NCBI GenBank assembly: GCA_944363995.1
Contig: CALVVV010000109.1
Coordinates: forward strand, 1-6,644
DNA length: 6,644 nt
Direction: 5' to 3'
DNA from: an uncultured Bacilli bacterium
Lineage (GTDB): Bacteria > Bacillota_I > Bacilli_A > RF39 > UBA660
This document shows, piece by piece, positions 1-5,891 of the stretch. Within the stretch, counting starts at the first letter, position 1. Each line of letters opens with the position of its first letter. The notes beneath the pieces are model-generated. The model was not told where the DNA came from, ran no database searches, and saw only the letters and a program-made list of their open reading frames with translations. Made by a program: the position numbers and the translations under genes.

Positions 1-698
1 TCCAGCTCGCCGCTGCCGGCCCAGGCCACGGGATCGGCCTTCTTGTTGGTGGCGCCCAGCTTCACCAGCTCGCACACGGAGGGGCCGGCGCCGGGAACGA
101 TGCTGGGGAAGTGGCGCAGGTGGATCAGGGGACGGCCCATGGGCGCGGGCAGGTCGGCGGGGGAGATCTGCCGCTCGATGGTCAGGGTGCCCTTGATGAG
201 CCGCTCGCCGTGGGAGGCCACGGTGCCGGTGAGCTTGGCCCCGGGGCCCATGGCGGGCATGCCGGGATTGCAGGGGTTGTAGTCGGTGATGCTCACCTGG
301 CCCAGCTTCTTGGGGAAGCCCATGGCCCAGCCCCGGGCCATGGTGAAATCGTTGTCCACCCAGATGGGCAGGCACATCTGAGCCTGCTCACCCTTGTAGG
401 AGCAGCCTACCCAGATGGCGGCCTCCTTGTACTGGGTGCGCTCAGGGTTCTTCCAGGCCAGATCCTTGTCGCTGTCCCACACGGACCACCACTTGCTGAA
501 GGCCACGTAGGCCACGTCGGGATGATCGCCCAGCTCCACAGGCTCCGGCAGCCACTTGGCCACCGCGTCGGGGTCCACCCGGTAGGCGATGTTCAGGTAC
601 TCGGTGCCGTAGTGCCAGGGGGGATTGCCCAGCAGAGAGCACTTGCCCTCCGGGGACAGGGGGTAGCAAAAGCCCTTCAGTTCTTCGATCTTTGCCAT
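1..698 (-). CDS. Acetoacetate decarboxylase superfamily protein (3' end cut by window edge)
   Basis: About 232 codons are visible from an ATG at 698, starting MAKIEELKGF. The frame is open to the window edge, and since the family is usually about 245-260 residues, only a short C-terminal piece should be missing. Family signs are Y39-R-V-D-P-D-A with L50-P-E-P, matching the 'YRTD.DAL..VVPEPLE' region of Clostridium acetobutylicum ADC, then G127-F-P-K-K-L-G (lysines 130 and 131, matching the Schiff-base Lys115 and its neighbour Lys116), and a late S-V-C-E-L segment. E92 aligns with the known Glu76. The known Arg29 falls on T32, and the known Glu61 falls on a hydrophobic residue near 65, so acetoacetate decarboxylation itself is doubtful. 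Other superfamily members use the lysine for aldolase, dehydratase or cyclisation chemistry on oxo-acids. No signal peptide is seen, so it should be cytoplasmic. It lies 36 nt after the aminotransferase gene and has an AAAGAGGA ribosome site 8 nt before the ATG. The family call is firm; the substrate is unknown. Confidence 0.9.
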   Translation of the reverse strand, partial: MAKIEELKGFCYPLSPEGKCSLLGNPPWHYGTEYLNIAYRVDPDAVAKWLPEPVELGDHPDVAYVAFSKWWSVWDSDKDLAWKNPERTQYKEAAIWVGCSYKGEQAQMCLPIWVDNDFTMARGWAMGFPKKLGQVSITDYNPCNPGMPAMGPGAKLTGTVASHGERLIKGTLTIERQISPADLPAPMGRPLIHLRHFPSIVPGAGPSVCELVKLGATNKKADPVAWAGSGEL

Positions 699-706
699 AC
701 GTCGTA

Positions 707-714
707 TCCTCTTT
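707..714 (-). promoter_or_regulatory. Ribosome binding site of the ADC-family gene
   Basis: The minus strand reads AAAGAGGA with an 8-nt spacer to the ATG at 698. This fixes the start of a gene that runs off the window. The 36-nt gap holds no terminator-like hairpin, so the gene is most likely co-transcribed with the aminotransferase gene upstream. Confidence 0.6.
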
Positions 715-734
715 CTGTCAGTAGTATAGTAGAT

Positions 735-1835
735 TTATTTGCCCAGGACCTTTTTCAGGGCCTGGATGGTGCGGGTGTTCTCCTCTGGCAGGCCGATGGT
801 GATGCGCACGGCCTCGGGGGCTCCCTGGGAGGTCAGGGGACGGATGATGACGCCCTCCCGCAGCATGGCCTGGAACACCTCCTCGGCGTTCCGCTTCAGA
901 TCCACATAGATGAAGTTGGTCTGGGTGGGATAGTAGGAAAGGCCCATCTCCTCCAGAGCGGTATAGAACTGCTGCCGGCCGGCGGCGTTGTTGGCCAGGG
1001 TCTTCTGGATGAACTCCTGGTCGTCCAGGGCGGCCATGACGCCCACCTGGGCGATGCGGTTGACGGGGAAGGGCTCCCGGGCCTTCATCATGGCCTTGAC
1101 GATCTCCTCGCTGGCCACGCAGTAGCCGCAGCGGATGCCCGCAAGGCCCATGACCTTGGAAAAGGTCCGCATGACGATCAGGTTGGGGAAGCGGTCCAGC
1201 AGGGGAAGGGTCTGGGGATAGGCGGGGTCGTCGGCAAAGTCGTAGTAGGCCTCGTCCATGAAGAGCAGCACCGTCTCCGGCAGCTTCTCCAGGAAGGCCA
1301 GCAGCTCATCCCTGGGGATAAAGCGGCCGGTGGGGTTGTTGGGGTTGCACAGGAACACCAGCTTGGTCCGGGGCGTAATGGCCGCGGCGATGCCCTGGAG
1401 ATCGTAGCCGCCCTGGGCGGTCATGGGCACCTTGATGAGCTTGCTGCCCATCTTGGTGGTGATGTTCTCGTAGGCGGGGAAGGTGAGCTCTGCGGTGACC
1501 ACCTCGTCCTCGGGGTTGAGGAAGGTGAGGCCCAGCATGGTGATGACCGCGTCGCCGCCGTTGTCGATGTACAGCTGGGAGGGCTTGACGCCCAGATAGG
1601 CGGCCAGCTTCTCCCCCATGGCGGTGCAGAGGCTGACCGGGTAGCGGAAGGCGTTGGTCCGCACCTCCTGGATCATGGCCTCGATGGCCTTGGGAGAGGC
1701 CCCCAGGGGATTCTCATTGGAGGCCATCTTGATGATGTCGGTGATGCCCAGCTCCTGCTGGACCTCCTCGATGGGCTTGCCCGGGATGTAGTCCTTCCGA
1801 GCCAGGATGCACTGTCTTGCTACTTTTTCAATCAT
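735..1835 (-). CDS. hisC: Histidinol-phosphate aminotransferase family (HisC-type) PLP aminotransferase
   Basis: A complete 366-residue cytoplasmic class I/II (fold type I) PLP aminotransferase, within the usual HisC length of about 350-370. HisC features in order: PGKPIEEV at 18-25, S39-N-E-N-P-L-G (substrate-loop motif), N164-P-N-N-P-T-G with the PLP-ring Asn167, D194-E-A-Y-Y with the PLP-nitrogen Asp194, T224-F-S-K with the Schiff-base Lys227, G233-I-R-C-G-Y, Q305-T-N-F, and late arginines R332 and R344, the latter at the carboxylate-binding position of the fold. In histidine synthesis HisC converts imidazole-acetol phosphate and glutamate to histidinol phosphate and 2-oxoglutarate. Relatives also act on aromatic and other amino acids. 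No other his gene is present, and the gene follows a peptide-type importer by 55 nt and precedes an ADC-family gene, so a role in using an imported compound is possible. The ATG at 1835 is preferred because an upstream in-frame GTG at 1844 sits inside the likely ribosome site. The family is sure; the substrate is not. Confidence 0.93.
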   Translation of the reverse strand: MIEKVARQCILARKDYIPGKPIEEVQQELGITDIIKMASNENPLGASPKAIEAMIQEVRTNAFRYPVSLCTAMGEKLAAYLGVKPSQLYIDNGGDAVITMLGLTFLNPEDEVVTAELTFPAYENITTKMGSKLIKVPMTAQGGYDLQGIAAAITPRTKLVFLCNPNNPTGRFIPRDELLAFLEKLPETVLLFMDEAYYDFADDPAYPQTLPLLDRFPNLIVMRTFSKVMGLAGIRCGYCVASEEIVKAMMKAREPFPVNRIAQVGVMAALDDQEFIQKTLANNAAGRQQFYTALEEMGLSYYPTQTNFIYVDLKRNAEEVFQAMLREGVIIRPLTSQGAPEAVRITIGLPEENTRTIQALKKVLGK

Positions 1836-1841
1836 AATACA

Positions 1842-1850
1842 CACCCACTT
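1842..1850 (-). promoter_or_regulatory. Ribosome binding site deciding the aminotransferase start
   Basis: The minus strand reads AAGTGGGTG, matching 7 of 9 positions of the ideal AAGGAGGTG, with a 6-nt spacer to the ATG at 1835. The alternative GTG start at 1844 forms the last three bases of this site and would have no usable spacer. This argues for the shorter 366-residue protein over a 369-residue one. Confidence 0.5.
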
Positions 1851-1890
1851 TTTTGCTTATGCTGAAATTTGATGGTTTCAAACGGCTGAT

Positions 1891-2898
1891 TTATTTTGCG
1901 TTGTGGCAGGCCACCAGGTGGTTGGGGCGCAGCTCCCGCAGACGGGGCGGCGTCTTTTTGCACTCCTCCGTGGCGTAGGGGCAGCGGGGATGGAAGGGAC
2001 AGCCGGCCGGAACATTCATGGGACTGGGGACCTCCCCCAGCAGGGGGATGCGCTGGCGCTGCTTCTCCGCGTAATAGTCGGTGATGGGAATGGCGGAGAG
2101 GAGAGCCTTGGTATAGGGATGGATGGGCTCGTCATACAGGTCCTCCGCCCGGGTGACCTCCACCAGATGGCCCAGGTACATCACGCCGATGTTGTCGCTG
2201 ATGTGCCGGACCACCGCCAGATCGTGGGCCACGAAGAGGTAGGTGATCCCCAGCTTCCGCTGGATGGTCTTGAACAGGTTGATGATCTGGGCCTGGATGG
2301 ACACATCCAGGGCGGACACCGGCTCGTCGCAGACGATCAGCTCCGGGTTGCAGGCCAGAGCCCGGGCGATGCCCAGCCGCTGGCGCTGGCCGCCGCTCAT
2401 CTCGTGGGGGTAGCGGTGGCTCATGGTGGGGTCCAGCTCCACGGTGGACAGAAGCTCGTTGACCCGATCCTCGATCTCCTCTCTGGTGCGGTGGACGCCG
2501 TCGCAGGTGATGGCCTCGCTGAGGATGGAAAACACGCTGTTGCGGGGGTCCAGGGAGCTGTAGGGGTCCTGGAAGATCAGCTGGATCTCCCGGCGGTAGG
2601 GCGCGAACTCCCGGTTGGACATGGAGCCGATCTCCACGCCCTTGTACCAGATCTTGCCGTCGGTGGGCTTGTTGATCCGGAGGATGCACTTGCCGGTGGT
2701 GGTCTTGCCGCAGCCGCTCTCGCCCACCAGACCGAAGGTCTCGCCCTTGCGGATGGAGAAGGACACGCCGTCCACGGCCTTGACGGTGCCGGCGGGGACC
2801 GCGAAAACGCCCTTGGTCACTTCAAAGTACATCTTCAGGTCTTCCACGCGGAGGAGGGCGTCTTCATCATGCAGGATCTTGTTTTGTTGTTCAGCCAT
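1891..2898 (-). CDS. DppF/OppF-family ABC importer ATP-binding protein
   Basis: A 335-residue cytoplasmic ATPase that, with the upstream DppD-type partner, should drive a peptide/nickel-class importer. Visible motifs: Walker A G59-E-S-G-C-G-K-T, Q-loop Q110 in the F-Q-D-P-Y-S-S-L-D-P-R stretch typical of the F subunit, signature M167-S-G-G-Q-R-Q-R, Walker B I188-V-C-D-E-P, D-loop S195-A-L-D, and H-loop His225. All catalytic elements look intact. The C-terminal oligopeptide-transporter extension includes HPYTKALLSAIP (260-271) and four cysteines, C300, C306, C313 and C331. This arrangement is known in the family and in some members binds a [4Fe-4S] cluster. The ATG at 2898 lies inside the end of the upstream ATPase gene (8-nt overlap) and has an AGGAGG site 8 nt before it, pointing to translational coupling. 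Sequence alone does not tell dipeptide, oligopeptide, nickel or other solute apart. Confidence 0.96.
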   Translation of the reverse strand: MAEQQNKILHDEDALLRVEDLKMYFEVTKGVFAVPAGTVKAVDGVSFSIRKGETFGLVGESGCGKTTTGKCILRINKPTDGKIWYKGVEIGSMSNREFAPYRREIQLIFQDPYSSLDPRNSVFSILSEAITCDGVHRTREEIEDRVNELLSTVELDPTMSHRYPHEMSGGQRQRLGIARALACNPELIVCDEPVSALDVSIQAQIINLFKTIQRKLGITYLFVAHDLAVVRHISDNIGVMYLGHLVEVTRAEDLYDEPIHPYTKALLSAIPITDYYAEKQRQRIPLLGEVPSPMNVPAGCPFHPRCPYATEECKKTPPRLRELRPNHLVACHNAK

Positions 2899-3886
2899 TG
2901 TTCTCCCCTCCTATATCCAGGTGGCAGGCGGTGTAGTGATCGTCCCCCAGACACCGCAGCGCCGGTTTCCCGCTGTTGCGGCACTGGTCGCAGGCGTAGG
3001 GGCACCGGGGCAGGAAGGCGCAGGTCTTGGGCAGATCCGACAGGATCGGCGGCGCGCCTTCAATGGGCACCAGGTCGGCGTTGGTGTCGTCCTCCAGCTT
3101 GGGCACGGAGTTGAGAAGGCCGATGGTATAGGGGTGCCGGGGATGGGTGAGGATCTGCTCCGTGGTGCCGGACTCCACGATCTTGCCGGCGTACATCACG
3201 TAGACCCGCTGGGCGTACCGGGTGACGAGGCCCAGGTTGTGGGTGATGGCCACCAGAGATTTATGGTACTTCTCCACCATTTCCTGCAGCAGGTCCATCA
3301 CCTGGGCCTGGGTGGTCACATCCAGCGCCGTGGTGGGCTCGTCGGCAATGATCATATCGGAGTCACAGGCCACGGCGGTGGCGATCATGGCTCTTTGGCG
3401 CATACCGCCGCTCATCTCGAAGGGGTAGCTGCGCATCCGGGCCCGGGGCTCCGGGATGCCCACGGCCTCCAGAGCGGCCACGCCCTTTTCCCAGGCCTCC
3501 TTTTTGGAGACGCCGGAGTGGGTGCGGATCACGTCGCACAGCTGGTCGCCCACGGTGATCACCGGGTTGAGGCTGGTCATGGGCTCCTGGAAAATCATGG
3601 CGATGCCGGCGCCGCGGACGGCCCGCATCTCCTTGGACTTGGCGCTGTACTGCAGCAGGTTCTGCCCCTTGAACAGCACCTCGCCGCCCAGGATCTTGCC
3701 GGGGGTCTGGATCAGCTGCATAATGGACATCTGGGTCACGGACTTGCCGCAGCCGCTCTCGCCCACGATGGCGATGACCTCGCCCTTGTTGAGATAGTAG
3801 GACACGTCGTCCACAGATTTGACCTCGCCCTCAGCGGTAAAGAAGGAGGTGCGAAGGTTCTTCACTTCCAGTAATTTTTCAGACAT
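2891..3886 (-). CDS. DppD/OppD-family ABC importer ATP-binding protein
   Basis: A 331-residue cytoplasmic ATPase, first of the pair powering the importer. Motifs: Walker A G42-E-S-G-C-G-K-S, Q-loop Q100 in the F-Q-E-P-M-T-S-L-N-P stretch that marks the D subunit, signature M158-S-G-G-M-R-Q-R, Walker B I179-I-A-D-E-P, D-loop T186-A-L-D, and H-loop His216. The residue after this His is Asn (T-H-N) where Asp is usual; catalysis should be unaffected. The C-terminal extension carries HPYTIGLLNSVP (251-262) and the family's iron-sulfur-type cysteines C289, C295, C302 and C321, plus extra cysteines C299 and C312. The ATG at 3886 is one base after the stop codon of the DppC-type gene, and a G-rich GAGGGGG stretch at 3897-3903 serves as ribosome site with a rather long 10-nt spacer. 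The D assignment rests on the Q-loop sequence and gene order. The transported solute is unknown. Confidence 0.96.
   Translation of the reverse strand: MSEKLLEVKNLRTSFFTAEGEVKSVDDVSYYLNKGEVIAIVGESGCGKSVTQMSIMQLIQTPGKILGGEVLFKGQNLLQYSAKSKEMRAVRGAGIAMIFQEPMTSLNPVITVGDQLCDVIRTHSGVSKKEAWEKGVAALEAVGIPEPRARMRSYPFEMSGGMRQRAMIATAVACDSDMIIADEPTTALDVTTQAQVMDLLQEMVEKYHKSLVAITHNLGLVTRYAQRVYVMYAGKIVESGTTEQILTHPRHPYTIGLLNSVPKLEDDTNADLVPIEGAPPILSDLPKTCAFLPRCPYACDQCRNSGKPALRCLGDDHYTACHLDIGGENNG
2907..2912 (-). promoter_or_regulatory. Ribosome binding site of dppF-type gene, inside the preceding gene
   Basis: The minus strand reads AGGAGG, a full match to the ribosomal anti-Shine-Dalgarno core, 8 nt before the ATG at 2898. 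It is embedded in the last codons of the upstream ATPase gene and supports this start despite the 8-nt gene overlap. Confidence 0.75.
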
Positions 3887-3887
3887 A

Positions 3888-4781
3888 TTACAGTTTCCCC
3901 CTCAGTCTGGGATCAAGCGCGTCGCGCAGCGCATCGCCCACGATGTTCAGGGAGATGATCAGCACGATGATGCAGATGCCCGGGATGATGGCCAGCCATG
4001 GAGCAAGCATCAGATGGGGATAGGCATCGGCCACCATGTTGCCCCAGGTAGCGGTGGGAGGATTGATGCCCACGCCCAGGTAGCTCAGAGAGGACTCTGT
4101 CATAATGGCCTGGCCGAGGTTGATGGTGTAAAGAACGATCAGAGAAGGGAAGGCGTTGGGCAGCAGATGCTTGAGGAGAATCCGCCGCTCCTTCTGGCCC
4201 ACCAGCTGGGAGGCAACGATGTAGTCGTTTTCCCGCAGGGACAGCACCAGGCCGTTCATCATGCGGATGTAGGAGGGGACCATGCCGATGCCGATGGCCA
4301 GGGTCAGGCTGAATACGCTGCTGCCCATGATGGCGGCGATGATCAGGGTAAAGACCATGCCGGGGATACTCAGCACAATGTCGGTAACGCCGATGATGAT
4401 CCGGTTGACCAGTCCGCCCACATAGCCGGCGATGAGGCCCAGGAGGATGCCTACCACGGCGGCAAAGGTGCCGGAGAGAAGGCTCACGCTGAAGGAGACC
4501 CGGCCGCCGTACATCAGCCGGCTCAATACGTCACGACCCAGATAATCCGTGCCCAGAATGTGCTCCCAGGTGGGCGTAGAGTTGGTGTTCAGCAGGTCCT
4601 GGGCATTGGGATCGTAGGGAGAAATAAAGGTGGACAGAAGGGAGACCAGGATAAACAGGATCAGGATGGCGGAGCAGACCTTTACGATAATACCGCGGCC
4701 GAAGAAGATGCGGAGGGTCTGCCGGCGGTTTCGGCGGGCGGTCTCCTTCTGGATTTGTTTGATGTTTTTTCCGTTGTCCAT
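3888..4781 (-). CDS. DppC/OppC-family ABC importer permease
   Basis: A 297-residue inner-membrane permease, one half of the transport channel. A basic cytoplasmic N-terminus (to about 30) is followed by the first membrane helix at about 31-53. The OppC-type linker G77-T-D-Y-L-G-R-D-V-L-S-R-L-M-Y-G-G-R follows and is diagnostic for the C subunit. Five more hydrophobic segments lie roughly at 98-122, 126-147, 148-170, 211-228 and 258-281. The ATPase-contacting EAA loop is at about 186-210 (DYIVASQLVGQ, then LKHLLPNA). The protein ends in the family tail G282-D-A-L-R-D-A-L-D-P-R-L-R-G. Length is normal. The ATG at 4781 follows the DppB-type stop by 4 nt, and its GAGGTGAT ribosome site spans that stop codon, so the two permeases are probably made in equal amounts by coupled translation. 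Confidence 0.96.
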   Translation of the reverse strand: MDNGKNIKQIQKETARRNRRQTLRIFFGRGIIVKVCSAILILFILVSLLSTFISPYDPNAQDLLNTNSTPTWEHILGTDYLGRDVLSRLMYGGRVSFSVSLLSGTFAAVVGILLGLIAGYVGGLVNRIIIGVTDIVLSIPGMVFTLIIAAIMGSSVFSLTLAIGIGMVPSYIRMMNGLVLSLRENDYIVASQLVGQKERRILLKHLLPNAFPSLIVLYTINLGQAIMTESSLSYLGVGINPPTATWGNMVADAYPHLMLAPWLAIIPGICIIVLIISLNIVGDALRDALDPRLRGKL

Positions 4782-4784
4782 TCG

Positions 4785-4792
4785 ATCACCTC
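4785..4792 (-). promoter_or_regulatory. Ribosome binding site of dppC-type gene overlapping the dppB-type stop
   Basis: The minus strand reads GAGGTGAT, eight bases complementary to the 16S rRNA tail, with the GAGG core 7 nt from the ATG at 4781. The TGA stop of the preceding permease gene is part of this site, a classic coupling arrangement. Confidence 0.75.
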
Positions 4793-5739
4793 ATTGACTT
4801 TCTGACGCGCGGGTCGATAAACCCATAAGCAATATCCACAAACAGGTTGCAGAATATTGTCACCATAGAGATGATGAGCACACAGCCCTGGACCATGAAA
4901 TAATCCCGCTGCTGGATACCGTTGATCAGCATCTGGCCGATACCGGGGATGTTGAACACGTTTTCGATGATCACCGCGCCCGCTACGATATTGGGCATCT
5001 GGAGGCCGATGATGGTAACAACGGGGATCAGAGCGTTTTTAAGAGTGTACTTGAAGATGACTTTTTTCTCGGACAGGCCGTTGGCCCGGGCGGTGCGGAC
5101 ATAGTCCTGGTTGATGACCTCCAGGATATTGGAGCGGGTCTGCCGGGCCAGAATGGCTACAGTATAAATAGCGTTGACTACAATGGGCCAGAAGGCTTTG
5201 TAGCAGTAGTCGCCGAAGTCATCCCACGGAGAGGTGTAGCCCTGCAGGGGGATCAGGTGCAGCTCGAGGGCCAGAATGATCACGCCGAAAATGGCTACCA
5301 GGAACCGGGGGGACCCCAGGAAGAAGTTTACGATCAGCGTCAGTGTCTGGTCGATCCAGGTGCCCCGCTTGACAGCGGAAACGATACCCACGGTCAGGCC
5401 AATGATCACGCCGAACACCAGGCCCGGCAGGCCGATGCTGACGGAGTTGGGCAGGCGGATGCTGATATACTCCGTAACATCCCGGGCGTTCAAAATGGAT
5501 TTGCCGAAATCCCAATGGAGGATAATATTACTGATCCAGTTCCAATATTGGACCAGAACCGGATCGTTCAGTCCGTATTCGTTACGGTATTCTTCGATTT
5601 CCTCCGCTGTGGCGGATTCGCCCAAGGCAATGGTGGCGGGGTCGCCGGGGAGGAGCTGCATCAGAATGAATACCAGAAAGGATACGAGAAGCACCAGCAC
5701 AATGGCTGTCAATACTTTTTTTATAATGTATTTTGTCAT
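4786..5739 (-). CDS. DppB/OppB-family ABC importer permease
   Basis: A 317-residue inner-membrane permease that pairs with the DppC-type subunit. It starts with the typical short basic N-terminus and first helix (MTKYIIKKVL, helix about 9-30), followed by L30-P-G-D-P-A, a hallmark of the B subunit. The extracytoplasmic linker then reads Y55-G-L-N-D-P-V and D77-F-G-K-S. Further membrane segments lie around 99-123, 132-160, 182-200, 236-260 and 282-305. The EAA loop that docks on an ATPase is at about 212-236 (DYVRTARANGLSEKKV). E259-N-V-F-N-I-P-G-I-G and D309-P-R-V-R near the end are also family features. Length is normal and nothing is broken. The ATG at 5739 has a GAGG site (5746-5749) 6 nt upstream. 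It lies 152 nt after the binding-protein gene, and a hairpin sits in that gap. Confidence 0.96.
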   Translation of the reverse strand: MTKYIIKKVLTAIVLVLLVSFLVFILMQLLPGDPATIALGESATAEEIEEYRNEYGLNDPVLVQYWNWISNIILHWDFGKSILNARDVTEYISIRLPNSVSIGLPGLVFGVIIGLTVGIVSAVKRGTWIDQTLTLIVNFFLGSPRFLVAIFGVIILALELHLIPLQGYTSPWDDFGDYCYKAFWPIVVNAIYTVAILARQTRSNILEVINQDYVRTARANGLSEKKVIFKYTLKNALIPVVTIIGLQMPNIVAGAVIIENVFNIPGIGQMLINGIQQRDYFMVQGCVLIISMVTIFCNLFVDIAYGFIDPRVRKSMR

Positions 5740-5797
5740 GTACTACCTCGTCATCGTCTTGTCTCAGTATAAAAGGTGGAAAGGAGGGAACAGGAAT

Positions 5798-5836
5798 GCC
5801 CTGCGGGCACAGCCGTGCGGCCGCGTCCCGCAGGGC
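5798..5836 (-). repeat. GC-rich inverted repeat (hairpin) between binding-protein and permease genes
   Basis: GCCCTGCGGG at 5798-5807 is the exact reverse complement of CCCGCAGGGC at 5827-5836, giving a perfect 10-bp stem, nine of ten pairs G-C, around a 19-nt GC-rich loop. In the operon transcript it falls 55 nt after the binding-protein stop codon and 58 nt before the permease start. What follows in the RNA is pyrimidine-rich (AUUCCUGUUCCCUCC) but lacks a proper U-run. I therefore read it as an mRNA-stabilising or partial-termination element and not as a full terminator. In other binding-protein operons such intergenic hairpins are known to give more binding protein than permease. Function here is inferred. 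Confidence 0.6.
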
Positions 5837-5891
5837 GGTACGGTTTTGCTCAGGCGTGAGGGGGCGAGGGATCATTCCGCCCAGCGATCAT

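Noticed and set aside
723..728. TATACT (minus strand) as a promoter for the ADC-family gene
   Set aside because: No -35 match at the right distance, and the 36-nt gap fits simple co-transcription.
1842..1844. GTG at 1844 as the aminotransferase start
   Set aside because: It lies within the best ribosome site and would leave no spacer; the ATG at 1835 has a 6-nt spacer and begins at the usual family N-terminus.
111..1865. A 584-codon open frame on the plus strand, antisense to the ADC-family and aminotransferase genes
   Set aside because: It is in exact codon register with the real genes and stays open because they avoid TTA, CTA and TCA codons. Its product is a Gly/His/Val/Leu-rich shadow composition with no recognisable domain.
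1868..1882. TTTGA/TCAAA inverted repeat between the DppF-type and aminotransferase genes as a terminator
   Set aside because: Only a 5-bp AT-rich stem with no U-run following in the transcript; too weak to end transcription.
1903..4805. Long plus-strand open frames of 328-419 codons (1903-3114, 2615-3874, 3819-4805)
   Set aside because: They are antisense shadows of the two ATPase genes and a permease gene, whose family motifs are complete on the minus strand. Their translations have no family features.
5766..5771. TATACT (minus strand) as a -10 box for an internal promoter before the DppB-type gene
   Set aside because: The hexamer is close to consensus and would leave a leader of about 20 nt, but no acceptable -35 hexamer lies 16-18 nt upstream (best is about two of six matches). 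Left as unsupported.
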